Shown piece by piece: positions 16,758 through 25,054 of a stretch of DNA of 64,000 nucleotides (its first letter is position 1; every line of letters begins with the position of its first letter). The stretch covers positions 2,790,001 to 2,854,000 of the forward strand of contig NZ_CP157390.1 of assembly GCF_040050925.1 (NCBI RefSeq), read 5' to 3'. The notes under the pieces are model-generated. The model ran no database searches, was not told the DNA's origin, and was given only the letters and a program-made list of their open reading frames with translations. This DNA comes from Leifsonia sp. NPDC080035. Lineage in GTDB: Bacteria; Actinomycetota; Actinomycetes; Actinomycetales; Microbacteriaceae. The translations under genes were made by a program, and so were the position numbers.

Positions 16758-17729
16758 TCAGCGGCCGGCGGAGCGCAGCTCGGAGGGCGACTCGGCGTAG
16801 GCGGCCTTGAAGACGCGGCTGAAGTGGGCGGCGTCCACGAAGCCCCAGCGTGCGGCGATGGCCGCGACCGGGCGGTCGCCGTAGAGCGGGTTCAGCAGGT
16901 CGCGGCGGCAGCGCTCCAGGCGGCGCGAGCGGATCCACGACGACACGGTCGTGCCCTGCTCGCGGAACAGCCCGTGCAGGTGCCTTGTGGAGATGAAGTG
17001 AGCGGCGGCGATCTGGCCGGGGCCCAGGTCGGTGGAGGCGAGGTTCGCGTCGATGTAGGCGCGGATGCGCTGCATCAACTGGTGGTGCGGGTCGACCGGT
17101 CCCCGGGTCACATCGAGTTCGTTGGCGAACATCGTGGTCACCAGGTCGAGGGCGCTGTGCGCGAGCCGCGCGCCGGTGGGGCCGGAGAGCTGGTCGAGGT
17201 TGCCGACGAGCTGGGCGAGGAACGGCACGATGATCCCGCCGACGCCCTGCCGCCCGTTCATCCGCACCGCGGTCAGCTGCGAGACCACGTCCGGTGGCAG
17301 GTCGATGAGGTGCTTCGGGAACATCACGACCATCGTCCGGAAGTCGTCGTCGAAGACGAGCGAGTACGGCCGGTGCGTGTCGTACACGGCGAGGTCGCCC
17401 GGCTGCAGCAGCGCCTCCCTGTTGTCCTGAATGAGGATGCCGGTGCCGGAGAGCATCAGGCTCAGCTTGAAGTAGTGCCGGTCGGCGCGGGCGATCAGCT
17501 CGGGCGTGCGCTCGACGACGTGCTCCGACGCGCTCACCTCGGAGACGTGCACCTCGTCCGCCGATGCCGACCGGATGCGGCCCCAGAACGGATCGGGACG
17601 TTCGCTGGTGACGTGAAGCGGCACGAAGGACTCCGAGACCGCGGTGCGGAACTCGCTGAACGTGCGGGCGATATTGGTGGTCACGCGGTCGTTGCCGCGG
17701 ACCTGCTGCTGGGGGGACATGCTGAGCAC
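16758..17729 (-). CDS. AraC-family transcriptional regulator
   Basis: This 323-aa protein has a cupin-like AraC_binding_2 sensor domain (about residues 30-210; SLMLSGTGILIQDNREALLQPGDLAVYDT-type strand pattern). A C-terminal two-HTH AraC DNA-binding domain follows (about 220-320, with ISTRHLHGLFREQG and IAARWGFVDAAHFSRVFKAAYAESP). This architecture is that of NphR/NitR-like activators of aromatic, nitrile or amine catabolism. GTG at 17729 is preferred because GAGGT lies 6 nt upstream; an internal ATG at 17720 lacks spacing. It likely activates the adjacent operon in response to the pathway substrate. Operator-like repeats lie just upstream at 17763-17792. Confidence 0.9.
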   Translation of the reverse strand: MLSMSPQQQVRGNDRVTTNIARTFSEFRTAVSESFVPLHVTSERPDPFWGRIRSASADEVHVSEVSASEHVVERTPELIARADRHYFKLSLMLSGTGILIQDNREALLQPGDLAVYDTHRPYSLVFDDDFRTMVVMFPKHLIDLPPDVVSQLTAVRMNGRQGVGGIIVPFLAQLVGNLDQLSGPTGARLAHSALDLVTTMFANELDVTRGPVDPHHQLMQRIRAYIDANLASTDLGPGQIAAAHFISTRHLHGLFREQGTTVSSWIRSRRLERCRRDLLNPLYGDRPVAAIAARWGFVDAAHFSRVFKAAYAESPSELRSAGR

Positions 17730-17762
17730 GGATGCACCTCACTCGGGACCGGGGACGACGTT

Positions 17763-17792
17763 GTATACGATCCGTGATACAGATCGTATCAC
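17763..17792. promoter_or_regulatory. Nested inverted repeats in the divergent promoter region (candidate operators)
   Basis: GTGATAC (17774-17780) and GTATCAC (17786-17792) form a perfect repeat with a 5-nt spacer. GTATACGAT (17763-17771) also pairs with ATCGTATCA (17783-17791) with one mismatch. Three TATAC/GTATC half-sites are thus phased within 30 bp. TTGTATACGA at 17761 resembles the core recognised by GntR-family (FCD/VanR-like) repressors. The block lies between the AraC gene and the divergent membrane-protein gene. Confidence 0.5.
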
Positions 17793-17880
17793 CCGGCTCC
17801 GCCCGCCGGTGTGCGCGGTCCGACAACGGCTGTGCCCGCCTCTCCAACCTGGCCGGGAGGCCGGACCGTAGCGTCGGGGG

Positions 17881-18393
17881 ATGACCGTCGCAGCACCGCA
17901 TCCCGCCGCCGTCGCGCGGGCGACGGCTCGGGCACGGACGGCCCGGTCCGTTGTGCTGCCGCTGCTGTCGCTCGCCGCCACGGCCGACATGGTCGCGCCC
18001 GGCGGCACGCGCGTCCCGGCGCCGCTCTGGGCGGTGCTGCTGTTCGCGGCGGCCGCCGTCGTCGCCGCGCGCGGGCGTGCCCGCGGCGCGTCCCACCGCG
18101 CGGTCGAGCCCGCCGGCATGGCGCTGATGATGGTGCTGCACGCACTGCACGCCGCGTCGGCCGCAGGCAGCGCTGCCGCCTCCGCCGGCGTCGCTCCGGC
18201 CGGGCATGCCCACGGTGGCGCCGGCTGGGTCGAGTCCGCCATCGCGCTCGCAGTCGCCGTGCTCGCTGTCGCCTGCCTGTTCTGCGCCGCCGCCGACTCC
18301 CGTGCGTCCGGCCTCCGCCGCTCCCTTCTCCCGATCGTGTCCGCCGGGGCGATGGCGGCGATGACCGTGTGGATGCTGCTGGGCGTCGCGTGA
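17881..18393 (+). CDS. Small integral membrane protein, uncharacterised
   Basis: This 170-aa protein has about four hydrophobic segments. The second half holds histidine-bearing stretches MVLHALHAA and GHAHGG between membrane spans, reminiscent of the DUF5134-type or metal-handling membrane proteins, but I do not firmly recognise the family. The N-terminus is Ala/Arg-rich. Start ATG at 17881 follows GTCGGGGG. It is divergent from the AraC gene, separated by 151 nt containing the repeats at 17763-17792, and lies upstream of the aldehyde dehydrogenase on the same strand (198-nt gap). A link of the His-rich motifs to copper supply for the amine oxidase is only speculation. Confidence 0.6.
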   Translation: MTVAAPHPAAVARATARARTARSVVLPLLSLAATADMVAPGGTRVPAPLWAVLLFAAAAVVAARGRARGASHRAVEPAGMALMMVLHALHAASAAGSAAASAGVAPAGHAHGGAGWVESAIALAVAVLAVACLFCAAADSRASGLRRSLLPIVSAGAMAAMTVWMLLGVA

Positions 18394-18591
18394 CCGACCC
18401 GCATCACCGCAGTGCGGCTTGACCGTGGACGCAGGCCGCTAGCCCGCTCGCGCGCGGTTGACCGGCCTCCGCCGCGCCCGCGCTCGCACCGGGTTATGGT
18501 CGCACCGGGCGCGGATGGGACGTGGCAGGCCTCCCCTGCCGATCCGATCCGCCGCCCAGCATCCGTATCCCGCTACCGAAGGAGCACGCCG

Positions 18592-20082
18592 ATGAGCGCA
18601 CCTGCGCACGACCTCCCCGCCGCACGCGACCTGCTGGGGGCGATCCCCACCGGGCTGTTCATCGGCGGCGAATGGCAGCCGGGTTCGATGGGCAGCACCT
18701 TCCCGGTCACCGATCCCGCCACCGGCGGCACTCTGGTCGAGATCGCGGACGCGTCCCCGGAGGACGGGATCCGGGCGCTGGATGCGGCGGTGGCGGCGCA
18801 GGAGGCGTGGGCGGCGACGCCGCCGCGGACGCGGGGCGAGATCCTGCGGAGGGCGTTCGATCTGCTGCAGGAGCGACGGGACGAATTCGCGCTGCTGATG
18901 ACGCTGGAGATGGGCAAGCCGCTGGCCGAGGCGAGCGGCGAGGTGACCTACGGTGGGGAGTTCCTGCGCTGGTTCTCGGAGGAGGCGGTGCGCATCTCCG
19001 GCCGGTACGCGACCAGTCCGGAGGGGACGGGGCGGATGATCGTCTCGCAGCATCCGGTGGGTCCGTGCTTCCTGATCACGCCGTGGAACTTCCCACTGGC
19101 GATGGCGACCCGCAAGATCGCCCCGGCCCTCGCGGCCGGCTGCACCGTCGTCATCAAGCCCGCGGCGCTGACGCCGCTGACGACGCTCGCCTTCGCCCGG
19201 CTGCTCGAGGAGGCGGGGCTCCCGGCCGGCGTCGTCAACGTGGTCACCACCACCGGGTCCGGGAAGCTCTCGGCCGCCATCCTCAGCGACCCCCGCCTGC
19301 GCAAGCTCTCCTTCACCGGCTCGACGCCGGTCGGCCAGCGGCTCATCGAGCAGTCCGCGCAGAACGTGCTGCGGACGTCGATGGAGCTGGGCGGCAACGC
19401 TCCGTTCGTGGTGTTCGAGGATGCGGACCTGGACAAGGCCGTCGACGGCGCCCTCGCCGCGAAGTTCCGCAACATCGGCCAGGCCTGCACGGCCGCCAAC
19501 CGGTTCATCGTGCACGAGGCGGTCGCGGACGAGTTCGCCCGCCGCGTCACCGAGCGGGTGAAGGGGATGCGCGTCGGCCACGGCGCGGACGAGGGGGTGG
19601 CGATCGGCCCCCTGATCGATGCCGACGCGGTCGCGAAGGCGGCCGAGCTCGTCGGCGACGCGGTCTCTCGCGGCGCCGCTGTGCTCACCGGCGGCGAGGC
19701 GATCCCCGGCGCCGGCAGCTTCTTCCAGCCGACCGTGCTCTCCGGCGTCGCGGCGGGCAGCCAGATCCTGCGCGAGGAGATCTTCGGCCCGGTGCTGGCG
19801 ATCGCCACCTTCGCGGACGAGGACGAGGCGATCCGGCTGGCGAACGACACGGAGTACGGCCTGGTCTCGTACGTGTTCACGAGGGACCTGGCGCGCGGTC
19901 AGCGGATGATCGAGCGGCTGCAGACGGGGATGATGGGGCTGAACGTCGGCGTGGTGTCCAACGCCGCGGCACCGTTCGGGGGCGTGAAGCAGTCCGGCCT
20001 CGGCCGGGAGGGCGGCTTCGAGGGCATCCACGAGTACCTCAGCACGAAGTACACCCTCACGCCCGACCCGTTCGGAGCCTGA
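18592..20082 (+). CDS. NAD(P)-dependent (succinate-)semialdehyde dehydrogenase family protein
   Basis: This 496-aa aldehyde dehydrogenase contains the catalytic Cys299 in NIGQACTAANR, the general base Glu in MELGGNAP, the cofactor loop FTGSTPVGQ, and PWNFPLAMATRKIAPALAAGC typical of GabD-like enzymes. It oxidises an aldehyde to the acid with NAD(P) in the cytosol. The ATG at 18592 follows AAGGAG; longer in-frame versions lack one. It is transcribed divergently from the island and ends at a palindrome. It is the natural acceptor of the aldehyde made by the amine oxidase; succinate semialdehyde itself is a family guess. Confidence 0.9.
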   Translation: MSAPAHDLPAARDLLGAIPTGLFIGGEWQPGSMGSTFPVTDPATGGTLVEIADASPEDGIRALDAAVAAQEAWAATPPRTRGEILRRAFDLLQERRDEFALLMTLEMGKPLAEASGEVTYGGEFLRWFSEEAVRISGRYATSPEGTGRMIVSQHPVGPCFLITPWNFPLAMATRKIAPALAAGCTVVIKPAALTPLTTLAFARLLEEAGLPAGVVNVVTTTGSGKLSAAILSDPRLRKLSFTGSTPVGQRLIEQSAQNVLRTSMELGGNAPFVVFEDADLDKAVDGALAAKFRNIGQACTAANRFIVHEAVADEFARRVTERVKGMRVGHGADEGVAIGPLIDADAVAKAAELVGDAVSRGAAVLTGGEAIPGAGSFFQPTVLSGVAAGSQILREEIFGPVLAIATFADEDEAIRLANDTEYGLVSYVFTRDLARGQRMIERLQTGMMGLNVGVVSNAAAPFGGVKQSGLGREGGFEGIHEYLSTKYTLTPDPFGA

Positions 20083-20099
20083 GCCACCTCACGCGGTGC

Positions 20100-20159
20100 G
20101 GACGATTCGTGCCGAATGTCGAGTCTCGCGCAGCCGATCTCCACATTCGGCACGCGTCC
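20100..20159. terminator. Inverted repeat between convergent genes, probable bidirectional terminator
   Basis: CGTGCCGAATGT at 20108-20119 pairs exactly with 20143-20154, and GGACG (20100-20104) pairs with CGTCC (20155-20159) across a 3-nt bulge. It fills the gap between the aldehyde dehydrogenase (ends 20082) and the minus-strand DUF1905 gene (ends 20166). No T-tract is present. Confidence 0.55.
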
Positions 20160-20165
20160 TCCGTG

Positions 20166-20468
20166 CTACAGGACGGTCTCGATGCCGATCCGCACCCGGT
20201 CGCCGAGGCCGACGCCCTCCGCCTTCCGCACCGATCCCTTGATCGCGAGGGTGTACGGGCCGTCGGCGCTCTCGGGGAAGACGGACGTCGACCACCGGGA
20301 CCCGCCGAGTGTGACGATCACCTTCACCGCGCCGAAGCCGGCCGGCGGATGCGGCTGCAGCCGGATGTCCTCCGATACGTCGTCGGGCAGGCGCGCGAAC
20401 ACCCACAGGTCGCGCCGCGCCGCCCAGCGGAACAGCTCGGTCTCGAACTCATAGCGGGTTCCGGCCAT
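20166..20468 (-). CDS. DUF1905-domain protein
   Basis: This 100-aa protein matches the DUF1905 fold, a small beta-barrel. It opens with YEFETELFRWAARRDLWVFARLP and continues VKVIVTLGGSRWSTSVFP, then YTLAIKGSVRKAEGVGLGDRVRIGIE. The GxxGDxVxVxI ending is typical. The domain is often paired with YdeI-type proteins, but here it stands alone. ATG at 20468 is used; an ATG nine bases further upstream is possible. No function is established for the family. It is convergent with the aldehyde dehydrogenase. Confidence 0.8.
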   Translation of the reverse strand: MAGTRYEFETELFRWAARRDLWVFARLPDDVSEDIRLQPHPPAGFGAVKVIVTLGGSRWSTSVFPESADGPYTLAIKGSVRKAEGVGLGDRVRIGIETVL

Positions 20469-20576
20469 GACTCCCATCCTGCACCGAACCGCAGACAGCG
20501 CGATCCACACGCGGAATACGCCCTGCCGCGCGGCACATCCCGCGCGGTATCCTCGCCGGGACACCAGGAGGTCGAG

Positions 20577-20975
20577 ATGGCACCGCGCCCAGGATCCGTC
20601 ACGTTCGTCGCCGTGCTCGCCTACGTCAACGGCGTACTGAGCATCATCGGCGGAGTCGTGATGCTCTTCACCCGGGACTCGATGGCAGGCGCCTCGAACG
20701 CAGGGACGGCGGCGGGCATCACGACCTCGGCCATCATCTCGATCATCCTCGGCATCGTGATCCTCGTCGTCGCGCGCGGCCTGCTGAACGGGAGCTCCGT
20801 CTCCCGGGGACTGGTCACCGTGGTGATGATCATCAACATCTTCAACGGCGTGCTGCTGATGTTCACGCTGCAGTTCGTCAGCGGAATCATCGACATCCTC
20901 TGGGCGTTCCTCATGCTGGCGTTGCTCTTCACCCGGCGCGCCAACGCATTCTTCGCTCGTCGGCAGACCAGCTGA
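20577..20975 (+). CDS. Small four-span membrane protein, uncharacterised
   Basis: This 132-aa protein has four hydrophobic segments and a basic C-terminus (FTRRANAFFARRQ). It begins RPGSVTFVAVLAYVNGVLSIIGGVVML, a pattern common in small actinobacterial membrane proteins annotated as DUF7144-like or hypothetical. Both ends are predicted cytoplasmic. AGGAGGTCGAG immediately before the ATG at 20577 is the best ribosome binding site in this neighbourhood, indicating good translation. It is transcribed away from the DUF1905 gene. No function can be assigned. Confidence 0.75.
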   Translation: MAPRPGSVTFVAVLAYVNGVLSIIGGVVMLFTRDSMAGASNAGTAAGITTSAIISIILGIVILVVARGLLNGSSVSRGLVTVVMIINIFNGVLLMFTLQFVSGIIDILWAFLMLALLFTRRANAFFARRQTS

Positions 20976-21044
20976 CGGGATCAGACAGAATGGGAGAGGC
21001 GCCGACGCCGGCGTCGCTCGTGATCGACCCGAAAGGCTGTGGCG

Positions 21045-21671
21045 ATGCGCTGGCCGTCCTGGCTCCGACGGCGCACCGTGAAGACGGTGCGCACGCGTCC
21101 GTTCGACGAGGACGCCCTGCCGGAGCCCGCCGCGCCGACGGCGGAGCAGTCGCTTGAGGAAGGCATGCTCCTCGCGGAATACGCCACCAGGATGGCCGTC
21201 AAGAATCACATCGTGGTGGACACGATCCAGTACGGTCACGACTTCGACCCCGCCCGGCACACGGAGGAGGCCGCGGCGATGCTACGCGAGCTCGCCGCCG
21301 AGCAGGGCGAGGCTGCGGGCCGGATCGAGGAGGAGCTGGCCTCGGCGGAGGGCGTCCGCGGCGACGCCAGGCATCCGCACGACTACCGGGACGTCGACGT
21401 CGCGAACCTGCGGCTGCGGCACACGGTCGCCCTCGCCCTCGCCGACGCGCTCCGCGCCGAGGCCGAGTCGGAGGACGAGCTGCTGCGCATCGTCGAGCGC
21501 AGCAGGCAGGACGCCTGGGACGAGGTGAGCCGGGCGATCGAGGCCGGACTCGACGCGTTCTCGGGGATGGAGGCGCTCAAGGAGAACTACGAGCGCGAGA
21601 AGCCCGCGCGGCTGAAACTCCTGATCTGGCGCGACCTCGCGCGGCTGCAGGAGGAGCGGACCGGCTACTGA
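21045..21671 (+). CDS. Hypothetical cytosolic protein, helix-rich
   Basis: This 208-aa protein has a basic N-terminus (MRWPSWLRRRTVKTVRTRPF), then acidic and helix-forming sequence with EEGMLLAEYATRMAVKNHIVVDTIQYGHDFDPARHTEEA as the most distinctive part, and a C-terminal DLARLQEERTGY. Heptad-like spacing suggests helical hairpins. It has no signal peptide, membrane span or catalytic motif that I recognise. ATG at 21045 is preferred over the GTG at 21039 because GAAAGG lies 8 nt upstream of it. It ends 8 nt before the convergent LMF1-like gene. Confidence 0.65.
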   Translation: MRWPSWLRRRTVKTVRTRPFDEDALPEPAAPTAEQSLEEGMLLAEYATRMAVKNHIVVDTIQYGHDFDPARHTEEAAAMLRELAAEQGEAAGRIEEELASAEGVRGDARHPHDYRDVDVANLRLRHTVALALADALRAEAESEDELLRIVERSRQDAWDEVSRAIEAGLDAFSGMEALKENYEREKPARLKLLIWRDLARLQEERTGY

Positions 21672-21678
21672 GCGGCGC

Positions 21679-23130
21679 TCACCGCTCGTCGTCGCCGCGC
21701 AGGCTCACGGCCGGCACCAGGGCGCCGACCTCGGTGCGGACCCAGCGGTCGCCCGTCTCGCGCTTCTCCGCCCGCGTGCTGAACCGGTAGAGGAACATCC
21801 GAGCGCGCACGGCCCGCGGCGCAGTCCCGTCGAAGGGATCGTCCCGCAGCAGCCGGAGCGTCGGACGGTCGGCCTGGAGCAGCCGGAGCAGGAAGACCTC
21901 GAACCACGGCGAGTCCCGCGAGCCCAGCGCGAGGAACCACATCAGCCAGTCGAGCCGCAGATGGTACGGCGCGAACTGGCGGGGGAGGCGCCGGACCTCG
22001 CCCGGCTTCCCCTTGAAGCCGTACTCCCTCCACTCCGCCTCGGGGTCGTGCGGGTCGTCCGCCGTCCCCTCGACGACCACCTCGTAGCGCTGCTTCGTCA
22101 CGCTGCCGAACGCCCCGTAGGCGTTCACCAGGTGCCAGCGGTTGAAGCTCGCGTTCATCAGCTGGTGTCGCGAGAACAGGTTTCTCAACGGCCACCAGCT
22201 GAGCACGATGAGCAGCGCGCTGGCCGCGAGAGCGACGACGGCGAACCAGAGCGGGACGCCGGACGCGCCGATCCCGCCGTGCACGGCTCCTCCGGTGGCC
22301 CACGCCCACACCGGGTCGCTGACGGCCGAGAACGCGAGCACGACCGTGATCCAGTTCAGCCAGGCGAAGTTGCCGGTCGCGATCAGCCAGAACTGGGTGA
22401 GGATGACGACGGCTGCTGCCGCGCTCGCCACCGGCTGCGGCAGGAACAGCAGCCAGGGCGCCACGAGCTGCGCGAAGTGGTTGCCCAGAACCTCCACCCT
22501 GTGCCACCAGCGCGGCAGCAGGTGGGCGGTGCGGCTGAGCGGGTTCGGCATCGGCTGGGTCTCGTGGTGGTAGTACAGCGCGGTCAGGTCGCGCCACGAC
22601 CGGTCGCCGCGCATCTTGATCATCCCCGCCCCGAACTCCAGCCGGAACATCAGCCAGCGCACCAGCAGGATGATCGTGATCGGCGGCGCCGTGTCCCAGG
22701 AGCCGAGGAACGCGACGGTGAACCCGGCCTCGCACAGCAGGCTCTCCCAGCCGAAGCCGTAGAACGTCTGCCCGATGTGCACGATCGAGAGGTAGAGGAA
22801 CCAGACGATCAGGACGACTGGCACCAGCAGCCACGACGGCGCGAGCTGCACGACGCCGGCCACGATCAGCGCGGACAGCGCGGCGCCCGTCCACGCGACC
22901 GCCAGCAGCATCCCGTCGCTGTAGCGCCACCGGAACAGGGTCGGCTGGCTGCGGGCGTACGCGTGCCGCAGGAACCGCGGGGCCGGCAGCAGGCCGTGCT
23001 CACCGAGCAGGGCGGGGAACTGGTTCACCGCCGAGACGAACGCGATCAGGTAGAGCGCCGCCACACCGCGCTGCAGGATCTCCCGAGCGATGGTGTAATC
23101 GGTTCCCGCCAGCCACCCGAACACGTCCAC
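21679..23130 (-). CDS. Lipase maturation factor (LMF1)-family membrane protein
   Basis: This 483-aa polytopic membrane protein has the LMF1 pattern. It contains a WESLLCEAGFTVAFLG segment, RWLMFRLEFGAGMIKMRGDRSWRDLTALYYHHETQPMPNP in the middle, and a soluble C-terminal domain with DWLMWFLALG and PWFEVFLLRLL. These stretches are the conserved signatures of the family in vertebrates and bacteria. In animals LMF1 helps fold dimeric lipases in the ER; the bacterial role is unknown and a folding or thiol-redox function at the membrane is a guess. No lipase gene is adjacent. The EEP-family gene follows upstream on the same strand. Confidence 0.85.
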   Translation of the reverse strand: MDVFGWLAGTDYTIAREILQRGVAALYLIAFVSAVNQFPALLGEHGLLPAPRFLRHAYARSQPTLFRWRYSDGMLLAVAWTGAALSALIVAGVVQLAPSWLLVPVVLIVWFLYLSIVHIGQTFYGFGWESLLCEAGFTVAFLGSWDTAPPITIILLVRWLMFRLEFGAGMIKMRGDRSWRDLTALYYHHETQPMPNPLSRTAHLLPRWWHRVEVLGNHFAQLVAPWLLFLPQPVASAAAAVVILTQFWLIATGNFAWLNWITVVLAFSAVSDPVWAWATGGAVHGGIGASGVPLWFAVVALAASALLIVLSWWPLRNLFSRHQLMNASFNRWHLVNAYGAFGSVTKQRYEVVVEGTADDPHDPEAEWREYGFKGKPGEVRRLPRQFAPYHLRLDWLMWFLALGSRDSPWFEVFLLRLLQADRPTLRLLRDDPFDGTAPRAVRARMFLYRFSTRAEKRETGDRWVRTEVGALVPAVSLRGDDER

Positions 23131-23187
23131 GCACCCTCACCTCGCAAACGCGTTCACCGTACGCCGGGCGTACCGCGAAAGCGAGCG

Positions 23188-23877
23188 CTAGGCGGCGCGC
23201 TCGTCCGGGACGACGCGCTGGGCGTCCAGCCGGATCGCCCGGTGGTCGGATGCTCCGGCCGGCAGCACATCCACGTGCTGGACCTCGAAGCCGGTGGAGG
23301 TGACGAAGTCGAAGTAGCCGGTGAAGTACTTGTACCGCAGGTAGGTCGGCTCGTCCGTCCGGTTCAGCGTGTATCCGGCCGTCGTCAGCCGGCGCTCGAG
23401 GCCGCTGATGAACCACGGGTAGTTGAAGTCGCCGACCATGATCGCCGGGGTGTCGGGTGCGAGCGAGCGCATCCCGTCGTGGGCGGCGGCGATCTGCTTG
23501 CGGCGCAGCGAGTTGGATGCGGTGAGCGGCGCGGCGTGGAACGATCCGACCAGCACCCGCTCGCCGTTGTCGCGGTCGCGCAGCAGCGCCGCGAGCAGCC
23601 GCTCGTTCGCCGGCGCGAGCACCCGGTCGTGCAGGGACTTGTTGACCGCGAACACCTGGGTGTCGAGCACTTCGTAGCGCTCGTCTCGCACGTACATGGC
23701 GAGACCGAGGCGGTTCGCTCGGGTGGCGTCGGCGAGCCGGAGGTGGTGCAGCTCGTGCGGGAGAGCCTCGCTGTCGCACTCCTGGAGGCAGAGGGCGTCA
23801 ACGTCGTAGGTCTGGGCGATGTCGGCGAGCTCGTGACCGGCCGCGTGTTTGCGGAGGTTGTAGCTGACGATCCGCAC
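23188..23877 (-). CDS. Endonuclease/exonuclease/phosphatase-family protein
   Basis: This 229-aa protein begins VRIVSYNLRKH and has the EEP-fold catalytic set: Asn in SYN, Glu in LQECDS, a mid-chain histidine (GSFHAAP), Asp/Asn in VGDFNYPW and the final SDHRAI. It should hydrolyse a phosphodiester or phosphoester using a divalent metal. The GTG at 23877 follows GAGGTGG with suitable spacing and puts the fold start at residue 1, so a longer form is unlikely. No signal peptide is seen. The substrate (DNA, lipid or nucleotide) is unknown. Confidence 0.82.
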   Translation of the reverse strand: MRIVSYNLRKHAAGHELADIAQTYDVDALCLQECDSEALPHELHHLRLADATRANRLGLAMYVRDERYEVLDTQVFAVNKSLHDRVLAPANERLLAALLRDRDNGERVLVGSFHAAPLTASNSLRRKQIAAAHDGMRSLAPDTPAIMVGDFNYPWFISGLERRLTTAGYTLNRTDEPTYLRYKYFTGYFDFVTSTGFEVQHVDVLPAGASDHRAIRLDAQRVVPDERAA

Positions 23878-24025
23878 CGTTGATCCACCTCGTTTCGTGC
23901 CGCGCCCCGGGCAGGCGCATGCATCGCCATTCTGTCCCACGCGGGCGAGGGGGCAAGCCGAGGCGCGACGAACCACACGGAATTCACACCCTGGTCACGG
24001 GGAGTTCGGACGGTACGGTGGACCC

Positions 24026-25045
24026 ATGGCAGGCGATGCGGTTGTCCTCACCGTCCCGGGTCCGCACGGGGATCGCGAGATCCGGATCTCGAGTCCGGGC
24101 CGGATCCTCTGGCCGGAGCTCGGCATCACGAAACTCGACCTCGCGAACTACATCGTGGAGGTGGGCGACGCGTTCGTCCGCGCGAACGGCGACCGCCCGG
24201 TCTCGCTGCAGCGCTTCCCGGAGGGGATCGACGGCGAGCAGTTCTTCTCGAAGAACCCGCCGCGCGGTGCGCCGGACTTCATCCGGGCCGTCCCTGTCGT
24301 CTACCCGAGTGCGCGCTCCCATCCGCAGCTGGTGATCGACGAGCCGGCGGCCGCGGTCTGGGCGGTCCAGATGAACACGATCGTGTTCCATCCCTGGCCC
24401 TCGCGGGCGGAGGACTCCGACAACCCCGACCAGCTGCGGATCGACCTCGACCCGCAGCCCGGCACCGGCTTCGCCGACGCCGTTCCCGCCGCGATCGAAC
24501 TGCGCCGGGTACTGGGGGAGGCGGGCCTCGACGCCTTCATCAAGACTTCGGGCAACCGCGGGCTTCACGTCTTCGCGCCGATCGAGCCGGCGCACGAGTT
24601 CTTGGAGGTGCGGCACGCGGTCATCGCGGCCGCGCGCGAGCTCGAGCGGAGGATGCCGGAGAAGGTCACGACGGCGTGGTGGAAGGAGGAGCGCGGCGAG
24701 AGGATCTTCGTCGACTTCAACCAGGCCAACCGCGACAGGACGATGGCGGGCGCATACAGCCCGCGGGCGCTCGCACACGCCCCGGTGGCGACGCCCGTGA
24801 CCTGGGATGAGCTGGAGTCGGTGGACCCGAGGGACTTCACCATCCTCACCGTGCCGGACCGGCTGCGGTCGGTCGGCGACCCGTGGGAGTCGTTCGGGGA
24901 GAAGCCCGGCCGCATCGACACCCTGCTCGAGTGGTGGCAGCGCGACACCGAGAACGGCCTCGGTGAGCTGCCGTTCCCTCCCGACTACCCGAAGATGCCG
25001 GGGGAGCCGCCGCGCGTGCAGCCGAGCCGGGCCAAGAAGGTGTAG
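24026..25045 (+). CDS. LigD-type primase-polymerase domain protein (PolC/PolD-like)
   Basis: This 339-aa stand-alone prim-pol domain contains LDLANYIVEVGDAF near the N-terminus, IDGEQFFSKNPP, the catalytic pair Asp140/Asp142 in RIDLDPQPG, the TSGNRGLHVF histidine motif and a third acidic residue in FVDFNQANRDRT. These features define archaeo-eukaryotic primase-like polymerases that fill gaps with ribo- or deoxyribonucleotides. It is convergent with a separate ATP-dependent ligase gene whose end is 9 nt away, the arrangement of mycobacterial prim-polC and ligC. No Ku gene occurs in the window. A gap-filling excision repair role is inferred. Confidence 0.88.
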   Translation: MAGDAVVLTVPGPHGDREIRISSPGRILWPELGITKLDLANYIVEVGDAFVRANGDRPVSLQRFPEGIDGEQFFSKNPPRGAPDFIRAVPVVYPSARSHPQLVIDEPAAAVWAVQMNTIVFHPWPSRAEDSDNPDQLRIDLDPQPGTGFADAVPAAIELRRVLGEAGLDAFIKTSGNRGLHVFAPIEPAHEFLEVRHAVIAAARELERRMPEKVTTAWWKEERGERIFVDFNQANRDRTMAGAYSPRALAHAPVATPVTWDELESVDPRDFTILTVPDRLRSVGDPWESFGEKPGRIDTLLEWWQRDTENGLGELPFPPDYPKMPGEPPRVQPSRAKKV

Positions 25046-25054
25046 CGACCGGGA

